From positions 1-54,130 of the forward strand of contig CAITVK010000080.1 of assembly GCA_903895845.1 (NCBI GenBank): a stretch of 54,130 nucleotides of DNA, read 5' to 3'. The translations under genes were made by a program, and so were the position numbers. The stretch is from an uncultured Chitinophagaceae bacterium (GTDB lineage Bacteria; Bacteroidota; Bacteroidia; Chitinophagales; Chitinophagaceae). Positions 18,562-26,394 of this stretch are shown in pieces (within the stretch, counting starts at the first letter, position 1; the number at the start of each line of letters is the position of its first letter). The notes below the pieces were generated by a model. That model was given only the letters and a program-made list of their open reading frames with translations. It had not been told where the DNA came from and did not search any database.

Positions 18562-19680
18562 ATGAATGAATATTTTATAAACAAGGCAAGCAATATAATG
18601 GCCTGGAACCTTACAACCGATATTTTGAGCAATAGTAAGGCTATTGATTACCATAAAACATTATCGGTGTATCAACCTACCCCAATTGTTAGCCTTCCTA
18701 ACCTTGCCTTGAAGTATAATGTTGGGAATATTTATGTGAAAGATGAATCGTATCGTTTTGGACTTAATGCCTTTAAAGGATTGGGTGCATCGTATGCTGT
18801 TCATAAAATTCTTGAAAAACAGCCAGATATTGAAACGATTTGTACAGCCACAGATGGTAACCATGGCAGGGCAGTAGCGTGGGCATCTAAACTTGCTGGC
18901 AAAAAAGCAGTTGTTTTTGTGCCTAAGGATACTGTTGAAAGTAGGATTAAAGCAATAGAAAACGAGGGTGCTTTGGTAATTAATACCGGACTAAACTATG
19001 ATGAAACCTGTGCCGTTGCCAAAAATACAAGTATTGAGAAAGGGTGGCAATTGGTTCAGGATACGGCATGGGAAAACTATGAAGAAATACCTGCTTTGAT
19101 AAAAGCGGGCTATTTAACGCACTTTGAGGAATTGGAAAATGATTTGCACGTGCTGCCTAAGCATAAGGTTGACGTAGTTTTTTTGCAAGCTGGTGTAGGA
19201 AGCTGGGCTGCTGCGGCAATTTGGTATTATGTGAACCGATACGGCAACAATCGTCCTAAAATTGTTGTAGTGGAACCTTACGAATCAGACGGAATTTTGG
19301 CATCGTTTAAAGCTGGCAAAAGAGTAACCCCCGAGGGTACTTTTAAAACAATAATGGCTGGGCTGAACTGTGGCATTCCCTCATTGACATCGTGGGATAT
19401 TATAAAAAACGGTACAGACGTTGCCATCAAAATAGAAGATGAGTTTGCAGAACAAGCCATCAGACAATTGTATTACCCTGAAGGAAATGACAAGAGGATA
19501 ATTGCAGGGGAATCTGGCGTTGGTGGATTGGCGGGCTTTATTGCGCTTATGTGTAAAGAAAGTATGCAACCACTGAAAACGTATTTAGGAATCACGGCAA
19601 ACACTAACCTGTTATTTTACAGTACCGAAGGGGCAACAGACTTGGAAAACTTCAACAAAATAGTAAGTCTGAAACCGTAG
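18562..19680 (+). CDS. dpaL: Diaminopropionate ammonia-lyase
   Basis: The 372-residue fold-type II PLP enzyme turns 2,3-diaminopropionate into pyruvate and ammonia. The family features are visible: the PLP lysine Lys72 in LNAFKGLGASYA, the ATDGNHGRAVAWA segment that holds the substrate carboxylate and PLP, and GESGVGGLAG for the cofactor phosphate. It is slightly shorter than E. coli YgeX/DpaL (398 residues), mainly at the N-terminus. A threonine synthase or dehydratase is less likely because the ATDGNHGRAVAW and QDTAWENYEEIP segments are specific for DpaL. No transporter or other amino-acid catabolic gene is beside it. The gene sits in the repeat-rich accessory block, which suggests a transferred or mobile trait. 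Confidence 0.9.
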   Translation: MNEYFINKASNIMAWNLTTDILSNSKAIDYHKTLSVYQPTPIVSLPNLALKYNVGNIYVKDESYRFGLNAFKGLGASYAVHKILEKQPDIETICTATDGNHGRAVAWASKLAGKKAVVFVPKDTVESRIKAIENEGALVINTGLNYDETCAVAKNTSIEKGWQLVQDTAWENYEEIPALIKAGYLTHFEELENDLHVLPKHKVDVVFLQAGVGSWAAAAIWYYVNRYGNNRPKIVVVEPYESDGILASFKAGKRVTPEGTFKTIMAGLNCGIPSLTSWDIIKNGTDVAIKIEDEFAEQAIRQLYYPEGNDKRIIAGESGVGGLAGFIALMCKESMQPLKTYLGITANTNLLFYSTEGATDLENFNKIVSLKP

Positions 19681-19791
19681 GATACTATCATACAAACTTG
19701 CCCCTTAATATAAGGGCATTTATTCATGCTTCCTTCTATGGGCTGTCCGTTACTGAGGGTAACGTTGATATGGGTGAGTAGTAATTATACG

Positions 19792-19848
19792 AGACCCACC
19801 CCCTGACTTCCCCAATGAGGAGAATTGCGAATGGGTTTGCGGATAGTT
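19792..19848 (+). repeat. 57-bp direct repeat, copy 1 (left of vapBC)
   Basis: From AGACCCACCCCCTGAC to GGATAGTT; matches 20699-20755 at 52 of 57 positions. The shared core includes GAGGAGAATTGCGAATGGG. The two copies bracket vapBC, with nothing else between them. Confidence 0.85.
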
Positions 19849-19996
19849 GAGGAGTTCGTCTAGTTCATGATTGTCTCGAAGTCGGGTTGATGACGCTATT
19901 GTGGACTGTCTGTTGCAAAGGTTGAATAAGGCAAATTGTTATAAATGTTGTTGCGTATTGAAAACTTAGGTAAATTTGTTTGCTAAACACGGCATT

Positions 19997-20233
19997 ATGC
20001 AAACGGAAATAAGAAAAATAAACTTGATACAAGCAATTTTGAAAGTTGATAAAGAAACAACACTCATAAAGCTTGAATCCGTTCTGCAAGGTTTGCACAA
20101 ACAAAGAAACAAAAGACTGAAGGCGGCTAGCATTTATGATTTTGTGGGTATCATTACCCCAAATGAAGCAGATGAAATAACAAAAGCAATTAATGAAACC
20201 TGCGAAACAATAAATTCCGATGACTGGAAATAA
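19997..20233 (+). CDS. Antitoxin of a VapBC-type pair
   Basis: The ATG at 19997 (MQTEIRKINLIQAIL) gives 78 residues; a longer start at 19976 is possible but less likely. The protein is helical and charged, with an acidic, tryptophan-containing end (NSDDWK), as in the small antitoxins that precede PIN toxins in Bacteroidota. I recognise no named DNA-binding motif. The identification rests on its position: its end overlaps the toxin start by 14 bases, which implies translational coupling. It would bind and block the PIN nuclease and probably repress its own promoter. Confidence 0.75.
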   Translation: MQTEIRKINLIQAILKVDKETTLIKLESVLQGLHKQRNKRLKAASIYDFVGIITPNEADEITKAINETCETINSDDWK

Positions 20234-20615
20234 CTTTTTAGTAGATACCAATATCGTTATTGAAGTTTTTAAAGGAAACAAAGAAATAGCCGATTACTTA
20301 TACAAACTTTCCGAAATATTTATACCATCTATTGCCTTGGGAGAATTGTATACTGGTATCAACAGGGTATCAAACAGAGAAAAGCATTTGAAAAGACTAA
20401 ATGACTTTCTGAAGTTAACCACCATATTGAATGTAGATGGTGATACGTCTGTAATTTATGGTGAATTAATTGCCGATTTATATAAACTCGGTAAGCCAAT
20501 ACCTACTAACGATGTTTGGATTGCTGCTACTGCGATTCAATACAACCTGACACTTTTATCATCTGACAAGCATTTCGAAAAAATAAATCATCTACAATTT
20601 AGCTATACAAAATAG
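20220..20615 (+). CDS. vapC: PIN-domain toxin, VapC family
   Basis: The 131-residue protein has the acidic PIN nuclease residues in order: Asp9 (LVDTN), Glu42 (ALGELYTG), Asp98 (TNDVWIAA) and Asp116 (SSDKHF). VapC proteins are metal-dependent endoribonucleases, often cutting tRNA or rRNA. All four acids are present, so it should be active. It overlaps the upstream antitoxin by 14 bases, the usual coupled order. The pair is enclosed by 57-bp direct repeats and lies about 300 bases from tRNA-Asp, which suggests acquisition as a small module. Confidence 0.93.
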   Translation: MTGNNFLVDTNIVIEVFKGNKEIADYLYKLSEIFIPSIALGELYTGINRVSNREKHLKRLNDFLKLTTILNVDGDTSVIYGELIADLYKLGKPIPTNDVWIAATAIQYNLTLLSSDKHFEKINHLQFSYTK

Positions 20616-20698
20616 TAGCCCCAACTAATTCATGAATATCAAAGTGTAGTTAATGAGGATGTTGTGGACTGTAGGTAGACTAGGTGCTTGTTTATGAA

Positions 20699-20755
20699 AG
20701 ACCCGCCTACTGACTTCCCCAAGGAGGAGAATTGCGAATGGGTTTGCGGATGGTT
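20699..20755 (+). repeat. 57-bp direct repeat, copy 2 (right of vapBC)
   Basis: Second copy of the repeat at 19792-19848, 907 bp apart start to start. The five differences are at the beginning (A/G, CC/TA), middle (T/G) and end (A/G). Confidence 0.85.
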
Positions 20756-20858
20756 TTGTTGGTTTGATATAATTTCCGCTAATCCCATTTTAATTTATTT
20801 TCTGAGATTCTTCTAAGGCTATTTTAAAAAAGTGTACCCCATAGTGTACTCAAAACTA

Positions 20859-20895
20859 AAAATGCCTTGTAACTCATTGAATTACAAGGCATTTT
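20859..20895 (-). terminator. Terminator of tRNA-Asp
   Basis: AAAATGCCTTGTAA (20859-20872) and TTACAAGGCATTTT (20882-20895) form a perfect 14-bp stem. It lies 12 bases past the 3' end of the tRNA gene on the minus strand. Confidence 0.85.
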
Positions 20896-20907
20896 AAAAT
20901 CTAATTG

Positions 20908-20981
20908 CGGACCGGACGGGACTCGAACCCGCGACCTCCGCCGTGACAGGGCGGCATTCTAACCAACTGAACTACCGATCC
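20908..20981 (-). tRNA. tRNA-Asp (anticodon GTC)
   Basis: Read on the minus strand, GGATCGG pairs with CCGGTCC as the acceptor stem (one T-G pair), the anticodon loop is CTGTCAC with GTC in the middle, and GGTTCGAGTCC makes the T arm. The length is 74 bases with discriminator G; CCA is not encoded. The gene stands alone, with its own terminator, at the edge of the accessory block. I found no duplicated 3' tRNA fragment in the window that would mark an integration site. Confidence 0.97.
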
Positions 20982-21119
20982 TAAAGAACTTCCTAGCCAA
21001 ACTTTTTCGTTTCCGTTTCGTTCGTTTCGGGGTGCAAATATAAGGGTACAGATTCCAAACAAACAAATCTTTCTTGAAATAATTTCATACCGTACTTTTA
21101 CCGCTCAATAATTGAATTT

Positions 21120-22127
21120 ATGCCGCAATACCCAAATAGACAGTTCCTTGATTTTGAACAACCAATCAAGGACTTATATGAGCAAATTGAACAGACTAAA
21201 AAGCTTGCAGAAAAGAATCAGAAAATTGATTATAGTTCTACTATCAGTCAACTAGAAAGTTCAATTGTTGATAAGAGGAAAGAAATAACTGAGCATCTTA
21301 CCCCTTGGCAACGCGTGCAATTGAGCCGTCATCCGGACAGACCTTACATGTTGAAATACATAGAAAAGATGACGACTAATTTTATTGAGTGTCATGGAGA
21401 CAGGAACTTTGCTGACGATAAAGCAATGATTGGTGGATTTGCAGACCTTGATGGTGAAACAGTAATGCTTATTGGTCAACAAAAGGGGCATACAACCAAG
21501 ATGCGTCAACTTAGGAATTTCGGAATGGCTAAGCCAGAAGGATACAGGAAGGCTTTGAGACTGATGAGGCTAGCGGAAAAGTTTGACAAGCCAATTATTA
21601 CATTTATAGATACCCCGGGAGCTTATCCGGGTCTGGAAGGGGAAGAACGTGGACAAGGCGAAGCGATTGCAAGAAACATTTTTGAAATGATTAGGTTGAA
21701 AGTACCCGTTATCTGCATCATTATTGGAGAAGGGGCGAGTGGAGGTGCATTGGGAATTGGTGTTGGCGACAGAGTATTGATGATGGAAAATACCTGGTAT
21801 ACGGTAATATCTCCAGAAGGATGTAGCTCGATATTATGGCGTAGTGTTGACAAGAAAGAAACCGCTGCTGAACAATTAAAACTCACATCTATAGATATGA
21901 AGGGCTTTGGTCTGGTAGATGAAATTGTTCCAGAACCAATTGGTGGCGCCCATTGGGATTATGTAGAAGCTGCTGAATTGCTAAAAAAGGTGATACTAAC
22001 TAACCTAAAGGAAATAAAAAAACACTCACCCAAGGTTCGTATAAACAAAAGAATCGAGAAGTTTGGGAAAATGGGATTCTGGGAAGCAATACCTACTACA
22101 GAGATTCCAGCCATTGCTAGTGAATAA
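21120..22127 (+). CDS. accA: Acetyl-CoA carboxylase carboxyltransferase subunit alpha
   Basis: The 335-residue protein, with AccD, transfers the carboxyl group from biotin to acetyl-CoA to form malonyl-CoA, the first step of fatty acid synthesis. Residues 1 to about 60 form the helical N-terminal part (FEQPIKDLYEQIEQ), followed by the crotonase-type fold with HGDRNFADD, the oxyanion glycines GEGASGGALG and the ISPEGCSSILW segment. The length is a little above the usual (about 317), due to a C-terminal extension. It is followed by dapA after 123 bases. A promoter-like TTG-N16-TACTTTTA (21074-21100) lies just upstream. accD is not here, as is usual. Confidence 0.97.
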   Translation: MPQYPNRQFLDFEQPIKDLYEQIEQTKKLAEKNQKIDYSSTISQLESSIVDKRKEITEHLTPWQRVQLSRHPDRPYMLKYIEKMTTNFIECHGDRNFADDKAMIGGFADLDGETVMLIGQQKGHTTKMRQLRNFGMAKPEGYRKALRLMRLAEKFDKPIITFIDTPGAYPGLEGEERGQGEAIARNIFEMIRLKVPVICIIIGEGASGGALGIGVGDRVLMMENTWYTVISPEGCSSILWRSVDKKETAAEQLKLTSIDMKGFGLVDEIVPEPIGGAHWDYVEAAELLKKVILTNLKEIKKHSPKVRINKRIEKFGKMGFWEAIPTTEIPAIASE

Positions 22128-22250
22128 AAATAATTTGCACTATTGTTTGGTAGCAGCATTAAAAAAGGGAGAATATAGATAAAGTTTATATTCTCATAAA
22201 TCTTTTTGCTAATATTGCCGCCACTTTGATATTAAATATAAAATCGTAAG

Positions 22251-23135
22251 ATGTCTTTGCGTTCTACTCTTTCAGGCACAGGGGTTGCCTTAATTACCCC
22301 ATTTAAAAATGACTTATCTGTAGATTTTCCTGCTATTGAGCGGGTTATTAACCATGCAATTGCCAGTGGTGTTGAGTATGTGGTTACTTTAGGAACTACT
22401 GGTGAGACTCCAACTATTTCTAAGAAAGAGAAGATTGAGATACTTGAATTTACCTATAAAGTGGTTGCAGGAAGGGTGCCTGTTGTAGTTGGCATTGGCG
22501 GAAATGATACTGCAAGCACTATTAAAGACTTACAATCCTTTCCATTAGACAAGGCCATTGCCGTGCTTAGTGCCTCACCCTATTACAGTAAACCTTCTCA
22601 AGAGGGTCTATATCAGCATTACAAGGCTTTGGCCGAAGCATCTCCCCTACCATTGTTGTTATACAATGTACCAGGACGTACAGGCAGAAACCTTAGTGCA
22701 GCAACCACACTTAGGCTGGCTCATGAAGTAACTAACATTGCAGGTATCAAGGAAGCTTCTGACGACATGAATCAATTTATGCAACTGGTCAAGAATCGTC
22801 CGAATGACTTCTTGATTGTAAGTGGGGACGATGCATTGATTCTTCCGCAGATTGCATGTGGTGCAGATGGGGTAATCAGCGTAGCTGCAAACACATTTCC
22901 GAAAGAGTTCTCAACCATGATCCGACTTGCACTTGCAGGCGATTTTGCAGCAGCGAGAGCCATTCATTACAAATTACTAGATGGCTATGATATGCTGTTT
23001 GAAGAAAATAACCCAGCTGGCGTAAAAGCATTTTTACATGAGCAAGGGTTTATTGAAAATGTTCTGCGTTTGCCACTAACACCTGTTAGCAATAATCTTC
23101 AACTGCGTATAAAGGAGTTCCTGCATTCATTATAG
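22251..23135 (+). CDS. dapA: 4-hydroxy-tetrahydrodipicolinate synthase
   Basis: The 294-residue TIM-barrel aldolase condenses pyruvate with aspartate semialdehyde for lysine and diaminopimelate (peptidoglycan) synthesis. Catalytic residues are visible: Schiff-base Lys167 (IAGIKEASDD), Tyr138 (LLYNVPGRTGRN) and the tyrosine pair at 111-112 (SASPYYSKPSQEG). GTTGETPT (48-55) binds the pyruvate carboxylate. Length is normal. It could be co-transcribed with accA but the 123-base gap may hold a promoter; a strong terminator follows. Confidence 0.97.
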   Translation: MSLRSTLSGTGVALITPFKNDLSVDFPAIERVINHAIASGVEYVVTLGTTGETPTISKKEKIEILEFTYKVVAGRVPVVVGIGGNDTASTIKDLQSFPLDKAIAVLSASPYYSKPSQEGLYQHYKALAEASPLPLLLYNVPGRTGRNLSAATTLRLAHEVTNIAGIKEASDDMNQFMQLVKNRPNDFLIVSGDDALILPQIACGADGVISVAANTFPKEFSTMIRLALAGDFAAARAIHYKLLDGYDMLFEENNPAGVKAFLHEQGFIENVLRLPLTPVSNNLQLRIKEFLHSL

Positions 23136-23260
23136 GGCTGGGCTTAGCATTTTGAACTGGAAGTGAAAGTTTTATATTCTTGTTGACGTGTGAGAACTAT
23201 CTCTTCTCAACTAAGATCTATTGAAAATATTTAGTTTAAGTACCTGTAAAGAATGCATAA

Positions 23261-23297
23261 AAAAGCCTGCTTGAATAGAATTCAAGCAGGCTTTTTA
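23261..23297. terminator. Bidirectional terminator between dapA and the bTHX gene
   Basis: AAAAGCCTGCTTGAA (23261-23275) pairs with TTCAAGCAGGCTTTT (23281-23295), with A-run before and T-run after. It can end dapA (plus) and the bTHX gene (minus). Confidence 0.9.
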
Positions 23298-23323
23298 TTT
23301 GAATGAGCTTCTTTTTATTTCAA

Positions 23324-23449
23324 TTAAGATGCTTTTACTTCTGCACCAACTTTAGGAGCTGTTGTTTTTTTACTATTCGCTGGACGGCTTTTACCGAATG
23401 ACCCTTTGAATCTTTTTCCTTTTGCTGTTTTTTTGTCGCCTCTACCCAT
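23324..23449 (-). CDS. 30S ribosomal protein bTHX
   Basis: A 41-residue basic protein beginning MGRGDKKTAKGKRFKGSFGK and continuing SRPANSKKT matches the bTHX (Thx/S31) family, first known from Thermus, where it stabilises the 30S head. The Bacteroidota version has the same MGxGDxxTxxGKxxxGxxGxxRP pattern. Here a lysine/threonine tail (TTAPKVGAEVKAS) extends it beyond the 27-residue Thermus protein. It is short enough to be missed by gene callers. It sits between the dapA terminator and the HU gene. Confidence 0.92.
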   Translation of the reverse strand: MGRGDKKTAKGKRFKGSFGKSRPANSKKTTAPKVGAEVKAS

Positions 23450-23530
23450 AATAATTATTTGTTTTTGTATATTTTGAACCGCGAAAATAAAAAATTTTGC
23501 CCAACCGAACTACTTTATTATTTTATTCTT

Positions 23531-23800
23531 TTAAATGCTGGCACTCAATTGCTTTCCAGCTTTGAATTTAGCTACTTTTTTTGCCTTTATTTTAATAGAA
23601 GCTCCCGTTTGAGGATTACGTCCTGTACGCGCAGAACGAGACGATACTGAAAAAGTACCAAAGTCTACCAATGTAACTTTGTCGCCGGCCTTTAGGGTCT
23701 TAGTAACGGCAGCGGTGAACGAATCTATAGCAGCATTCGCTTGTGTTTTTGTTATGCCTGCGTCTTCGGCAATTTGTGCAATCAAGTCAGCTTTGTTCAT
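23531..23800 (-). CDS. HU family DNA-binding protein
   Basis: The 89-residue protein has the HU/IHF fold: helices with MNKADLIAQIAEDAGITKTQA, the GDKVTLVDFGTFSV strand and the arm GRNPQTGASIKI, ending in a basic helix. It bends and packages DNA as a dimer. The length is that of a classical HU. A promoter-like TAAATTTG lies at 23839-23832 on the minus strand, 31 bases before the start codon. Confidence 0.96.
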   Translation of the reverse strand: MNKADLIAQIAEDAGITKTQANAAIDSFTAAVTKTLKAGDKVTLVDFGTFSVSSRSARTGRNPQTGASIKIKAKKVAKFKAGKQLSASI

Positions 23801-23831
23801 GAAATTCTTTTTAAGTGTTTTATTAAAGTTC

Positions 23832-23839
23832 CAAATTTA
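23832..23839 (-). promoter_or_regulatory. -7 element of the HU gene promoter
   Basis: On the minus strand TAAATTTG followed by G matches TAnnTTTG exactly. I did not see a TTG at the proper distance, so only the -7 part is supported. Confidence 0.5.
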
Positions 23840-23931
23840 TTGGGTTTATTGATTTAAACGGATATTTTTTTTCAAAAAAACTATTTCCGAAAGGAAATCG
23901 TGTCTTAATAATAAAAAATAACTCATTTTAC

Positions 23932-24237
23932 TTAATCAATACTCTCCATCAAGCTTCTGAACCCGATAATTTTATTACCCCAACTACTCAAAGCATCTTC
24001 CCTCAGAGCAGGTGCATAGGTATTTAGATACATCTCATACGATTGCCTATCAGTTGCATAGAACTGAACGGCATAGGTAACCCCCTCCGATTCATCGCTA
24101 TCCAAGAGTCTTACAAACTGGTATTTATTAAAACATCCCTTCTCCATAATCTCCGGGATGTGCTTTTCTTTCATCCAAGCAACCCACAAAGCGCTGATGC
24201 TGTGGGCAACGTGCGTGGTAACATTATATATAATCAT
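23932..24237 (-). CDS. DUF4286 family protein
   Basis: A 101-residue cytosolic protein of the DUF4286 family, recognisable by the beginning MIIYNVTTHVAHSISALW, KEKHIPEIMEKGCF and the end ALSSWGNKIIGFRSLMES. The fold is probably a ferredoxin-like alpha/beta barrel dimer as in short antibiotic monooxygenase-like proteins; function is unknown. It is 15 bases downstream of the exonuclease III gene and probably in one transcript with it. Confidence 0.85.
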   Translation of the reverse strand: MIIYNVTTHVAHSISALWVAWMKEKHIPEIMEKGCFNKYQFVRLLDSDESEGVTYAVQFYATDRQSYEMYLNTYAPALREDALSSWGNKIIGFRSLMESID

Positions 24238-24252
24238 TGCAAGTTTCTTTTA

Positions 24253-25026
24253 TTATACCACTTTTAACTCCAGATAAATAGGGCAATGGTCGCTATGCTT
24301 TACATCGGGGTATATTGTAGCGGCAGTAATACGATCCTTTAAGTTGTCAGTTACACTGATATAATCTATACGCCATCCTTTATTCTGTAATCGTACGGTT
24401 GGAAAACGCTGGCTCCACCAGGTGTAAGCATCTTTTGTATCAGGATTTAAGTGTCTGAAACTATCTACCCAACCCGTCTGATAAAAATTAGTAAGCCATT
24501 CCCTTTCTTCCGGTAAGAAACCAGACGAATTCTTATTTCCTTTTGGATCATGTATATCAATTGGATGGTTGGCAATATTGTAATCGCCAGTAACAATCAG
24601 CTTGGGGCGCGTTTCTTTTAGTTTATTCAAATAGTCGTTAAACTCATTTAGCCATTGATACTTGTAAGTCTGCCTTTCATCACCACTTGTGCCACTTGGA
24701 TAATAGGCATTTATCAAAGTGATATCTCCAAAGTCTACCCTAATCACTCTTCCCTCAAAGTCACTCTGCTCTATGCCATTGCCATAGACAATATTGGTTG
24801 GTTTAATCTTTGTGAAGACGGCTACCCCACTATATCCTTTCTTTTGAGCCGAGAACCAAAAGGTTTCATAGCCCAACGCCTCAATCGACTTATAATCTGC
24901 ATCATCTTTAGTTGCTTTTGTTTCTTGCAGACAGATGATATCTGCTGGATTGGTGCTTAGCCAATCTATAAACCCTTTCTTGATGGCTGCCCTTATTCCA
25001 TTTACATTGTAGGAGATGATACGCAT
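24253..25026 (-). CDS. xth: Exodeoxyribonuclease III (AP endonuclease)
   Basis: The 257-residue enzyme removes abasic-site and 3'-blocked nucleotides in base excision repair. Endonuclease/exonuclease/phosphatase motifs are all present: SYNVNGIRA near the start, the metal Glu in LQETKAT, NAYYPSG, GDYNIA, RIDYISVT and the catalytic SDHCPI near the end. Length is normal. It is followed closely by the DUF4286 gene. A CTAAAATA (25052-25059) could be the -7 box on the minus strand with one mismatch. Confidence 0.96.
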   Translation of the reverse strand: MRIISYNVNGIRAAIKKGFIDWLSTNPADIICLQETKATKDDADYKSIEALGYETFWFSAQKKGYSGVAVFTKIKPTNIVYGNGIEQSDFEGRVIRVDFGDITLINAYYPSGTSGDERQTYKYQWLNEFNDYLNKLKETRPKLIVTGDYNIANHPIDIHDPKGNKNSSGFLPEEREWLTNFYQTGWVDSFRHLNPDTKDAYTWWSQRFPTVRLQNKGWRIDYISVTDNLKDRITAATIYPDVKHSDHCPIYLELKVV

Positions 25027-25179
25027 GAGTATTCAATTTATGTTTAGGTTGCTAAAATACAGCAACTCTATTTTCAAATTCAGAATAAATTTTCGATGAA
25101 AGATTCTGCATTTTAAATACAACTGATTTTATTAATACACTCACAATTGATCAGCTTATAAGCTACTTCACCAGAGTTG

Positions 25180-26274
25180 TTATTTGGGTGCTTTCTTATG
25201 AAGATATAAAGCTACACAGAAGAATACTCCATTAGGTATCCAAGCTGCTAGCATTGGCGGAAGGTTACCTTTGGTAGCGAAGATAGTAGAAAACCTATCG
25301 GTGATGATAAACGCAGCAGCTGTAATAAAGCCCATTGCCAGATGGGATCCACTACCCCCACGAATCTTCCTTCCCGCAACGATCGCACCAATAACTGTTA
25401 GCAAAAATACAGTTATGCAAGTAGCATCACGGCGATACAACTCTACTTTCAAATCATTGATTCCTTCTGATCCCCGCTCTTCTTGTAGCCTTATAAAACG
25501 TGACAGTTCCTTAGATGTCAGCTTATCCTTTGTAAACTTGTCCCGTGTAAGATCTTGTGGTTTAAAGCCAAAATTCTCAACCTTTTTTGGAAACATCGTA
25601 ACGGTTTCATTCAATGGATGAAGCACTCTTACCAATACGCCTTCCAATACCCATTTTTTATTGACAGTATCCCAATATATATTTTCTGCACGCGTGTTTA
25701 CGGTTACTTTGTTATGCTCAATATGTTGCATAAAAAAGGTACTTCCACGCTTATACATTGTATCGTAGCTGATGATGCCTGCATAAGTAAATGAATCGAC
25801 CTTGAAATAGATACTGGTGTTGGTATTTGCTGTTAGTTGCTCGTATGAATTGTCCCTATCCACATAACGGGCTTCAAAATCGCTACGAATCTTATTAGCA
25901 TGTGGAATCAGTGTCTGATTGCAAATCCAAAGGATGAATGCGAGAAAGGCACCACCTATGATGTAAGGCCGCAACCACCGATTGTATGAAATACCACTGG
26001 CAAGTATGGGGATAATTTCGGTATTGTTTGCCATTTTGGAAGTAAAAAAGATGACAGATATAAAGACAAACAAAGGAAAAAGTAAGGCCATAATGTAGGG
26101 AATGAAACCATAATAGTATCCCCTCACAATGCCCATAAAGCTTAATCCAGACTTAACAAAGTTGTCGGTCTTCTCACTCAAATCTATCACAATAGCAATT
26201 ACTGTGAATAGCAGGATAGCAAAAAAGAAGGTGCTAAGAAACTTTTTGAGTATGAACCAGTCGAGTTTTTTCAT
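25180..26274 (-). CDS. LptF/LptG family lipopolysaccharide export permease
   Basis: The 364-residue protein has three N-terminal membrane helices (about 14-34, 50-78, 98-122), a periplasmic beta domain (about 125-270) and three C-terminal helices (about 280-360), the YjgP/YjgQ layout. With LptB it draws lipopolysaccharide out of the inner membrane. The KKLDWFILKKFLSTF start is typical. Only one permease is seen here; the second family member must be elsewhere. It has its own promoter (26288-26314). Confidence 0.93.
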   Translation of the reverse strand: MKKLDWFILKKFLSTFFFAILLFTVIAIVIDLSEKTDNFVKSGLSFMGIVRGYYYGFIPYIMALLFPLFVFISVIFFTSKMANNTEIIPILASGISYNRWLRPYIIGGAFLAFILWICNQTLIPHANKIRSDFEARYVDRDNSYEQLTANTNTSIYFKVDSFTYAGIISYDTMYKRGSTFFMQHIEHNKVTVNTRAENIYWDTVNKKWVLEGVLVRVLHPLNETVTMFPKKVENFGFKPQDLTRDKFTKDKLTSKELSRFIRLQEERGSEGINDLKVELYRRDATCITVFLLTVIGAIVAGRKIRGGSGSHLAMGFITAAAFIITDRFSTIFATKGNLPPMLAAWIPNGVFFCVALYLHKKAPK

Positions 26275-26287
26275 CTTGTAATGGCGA

Positions 26288-26314
26288 CAAATATAGATAG
26301 GTATCTGCTATCAA
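26288..26314 (-). promoter_or_regulatory. Promoter of the LptF/LptG gene
   Basis: On the minus strand TTG (26314-26312), 16 bases, then TATATTTG (26295-26288), an exact match to the Bacteroidota consensus, 13 bases before the ATG. Confidence 0.6.
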
Positions 26315-26394
26315 TTAATCGGAAGTAGGAAGTGAAAGTAAGAACCATGGCTACGAAAACTTTAATTACACAGAGCATTAACAACCTGCCTTGT

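Noticed and set aside
19865-20281. Minus-strand frame of 138 residues
   Set aside because: Antisense to the antitoxin gene; Cys/Phe-rich composition as expected from reversed AT-rich coding sequence.
20908-20981. tRNA-Asp as an integration site for the neighbouring block
   Set aside because: I looked for a copy of the tRNA 3' part on the accessory side and found none in the window, and there is no integrase gene.
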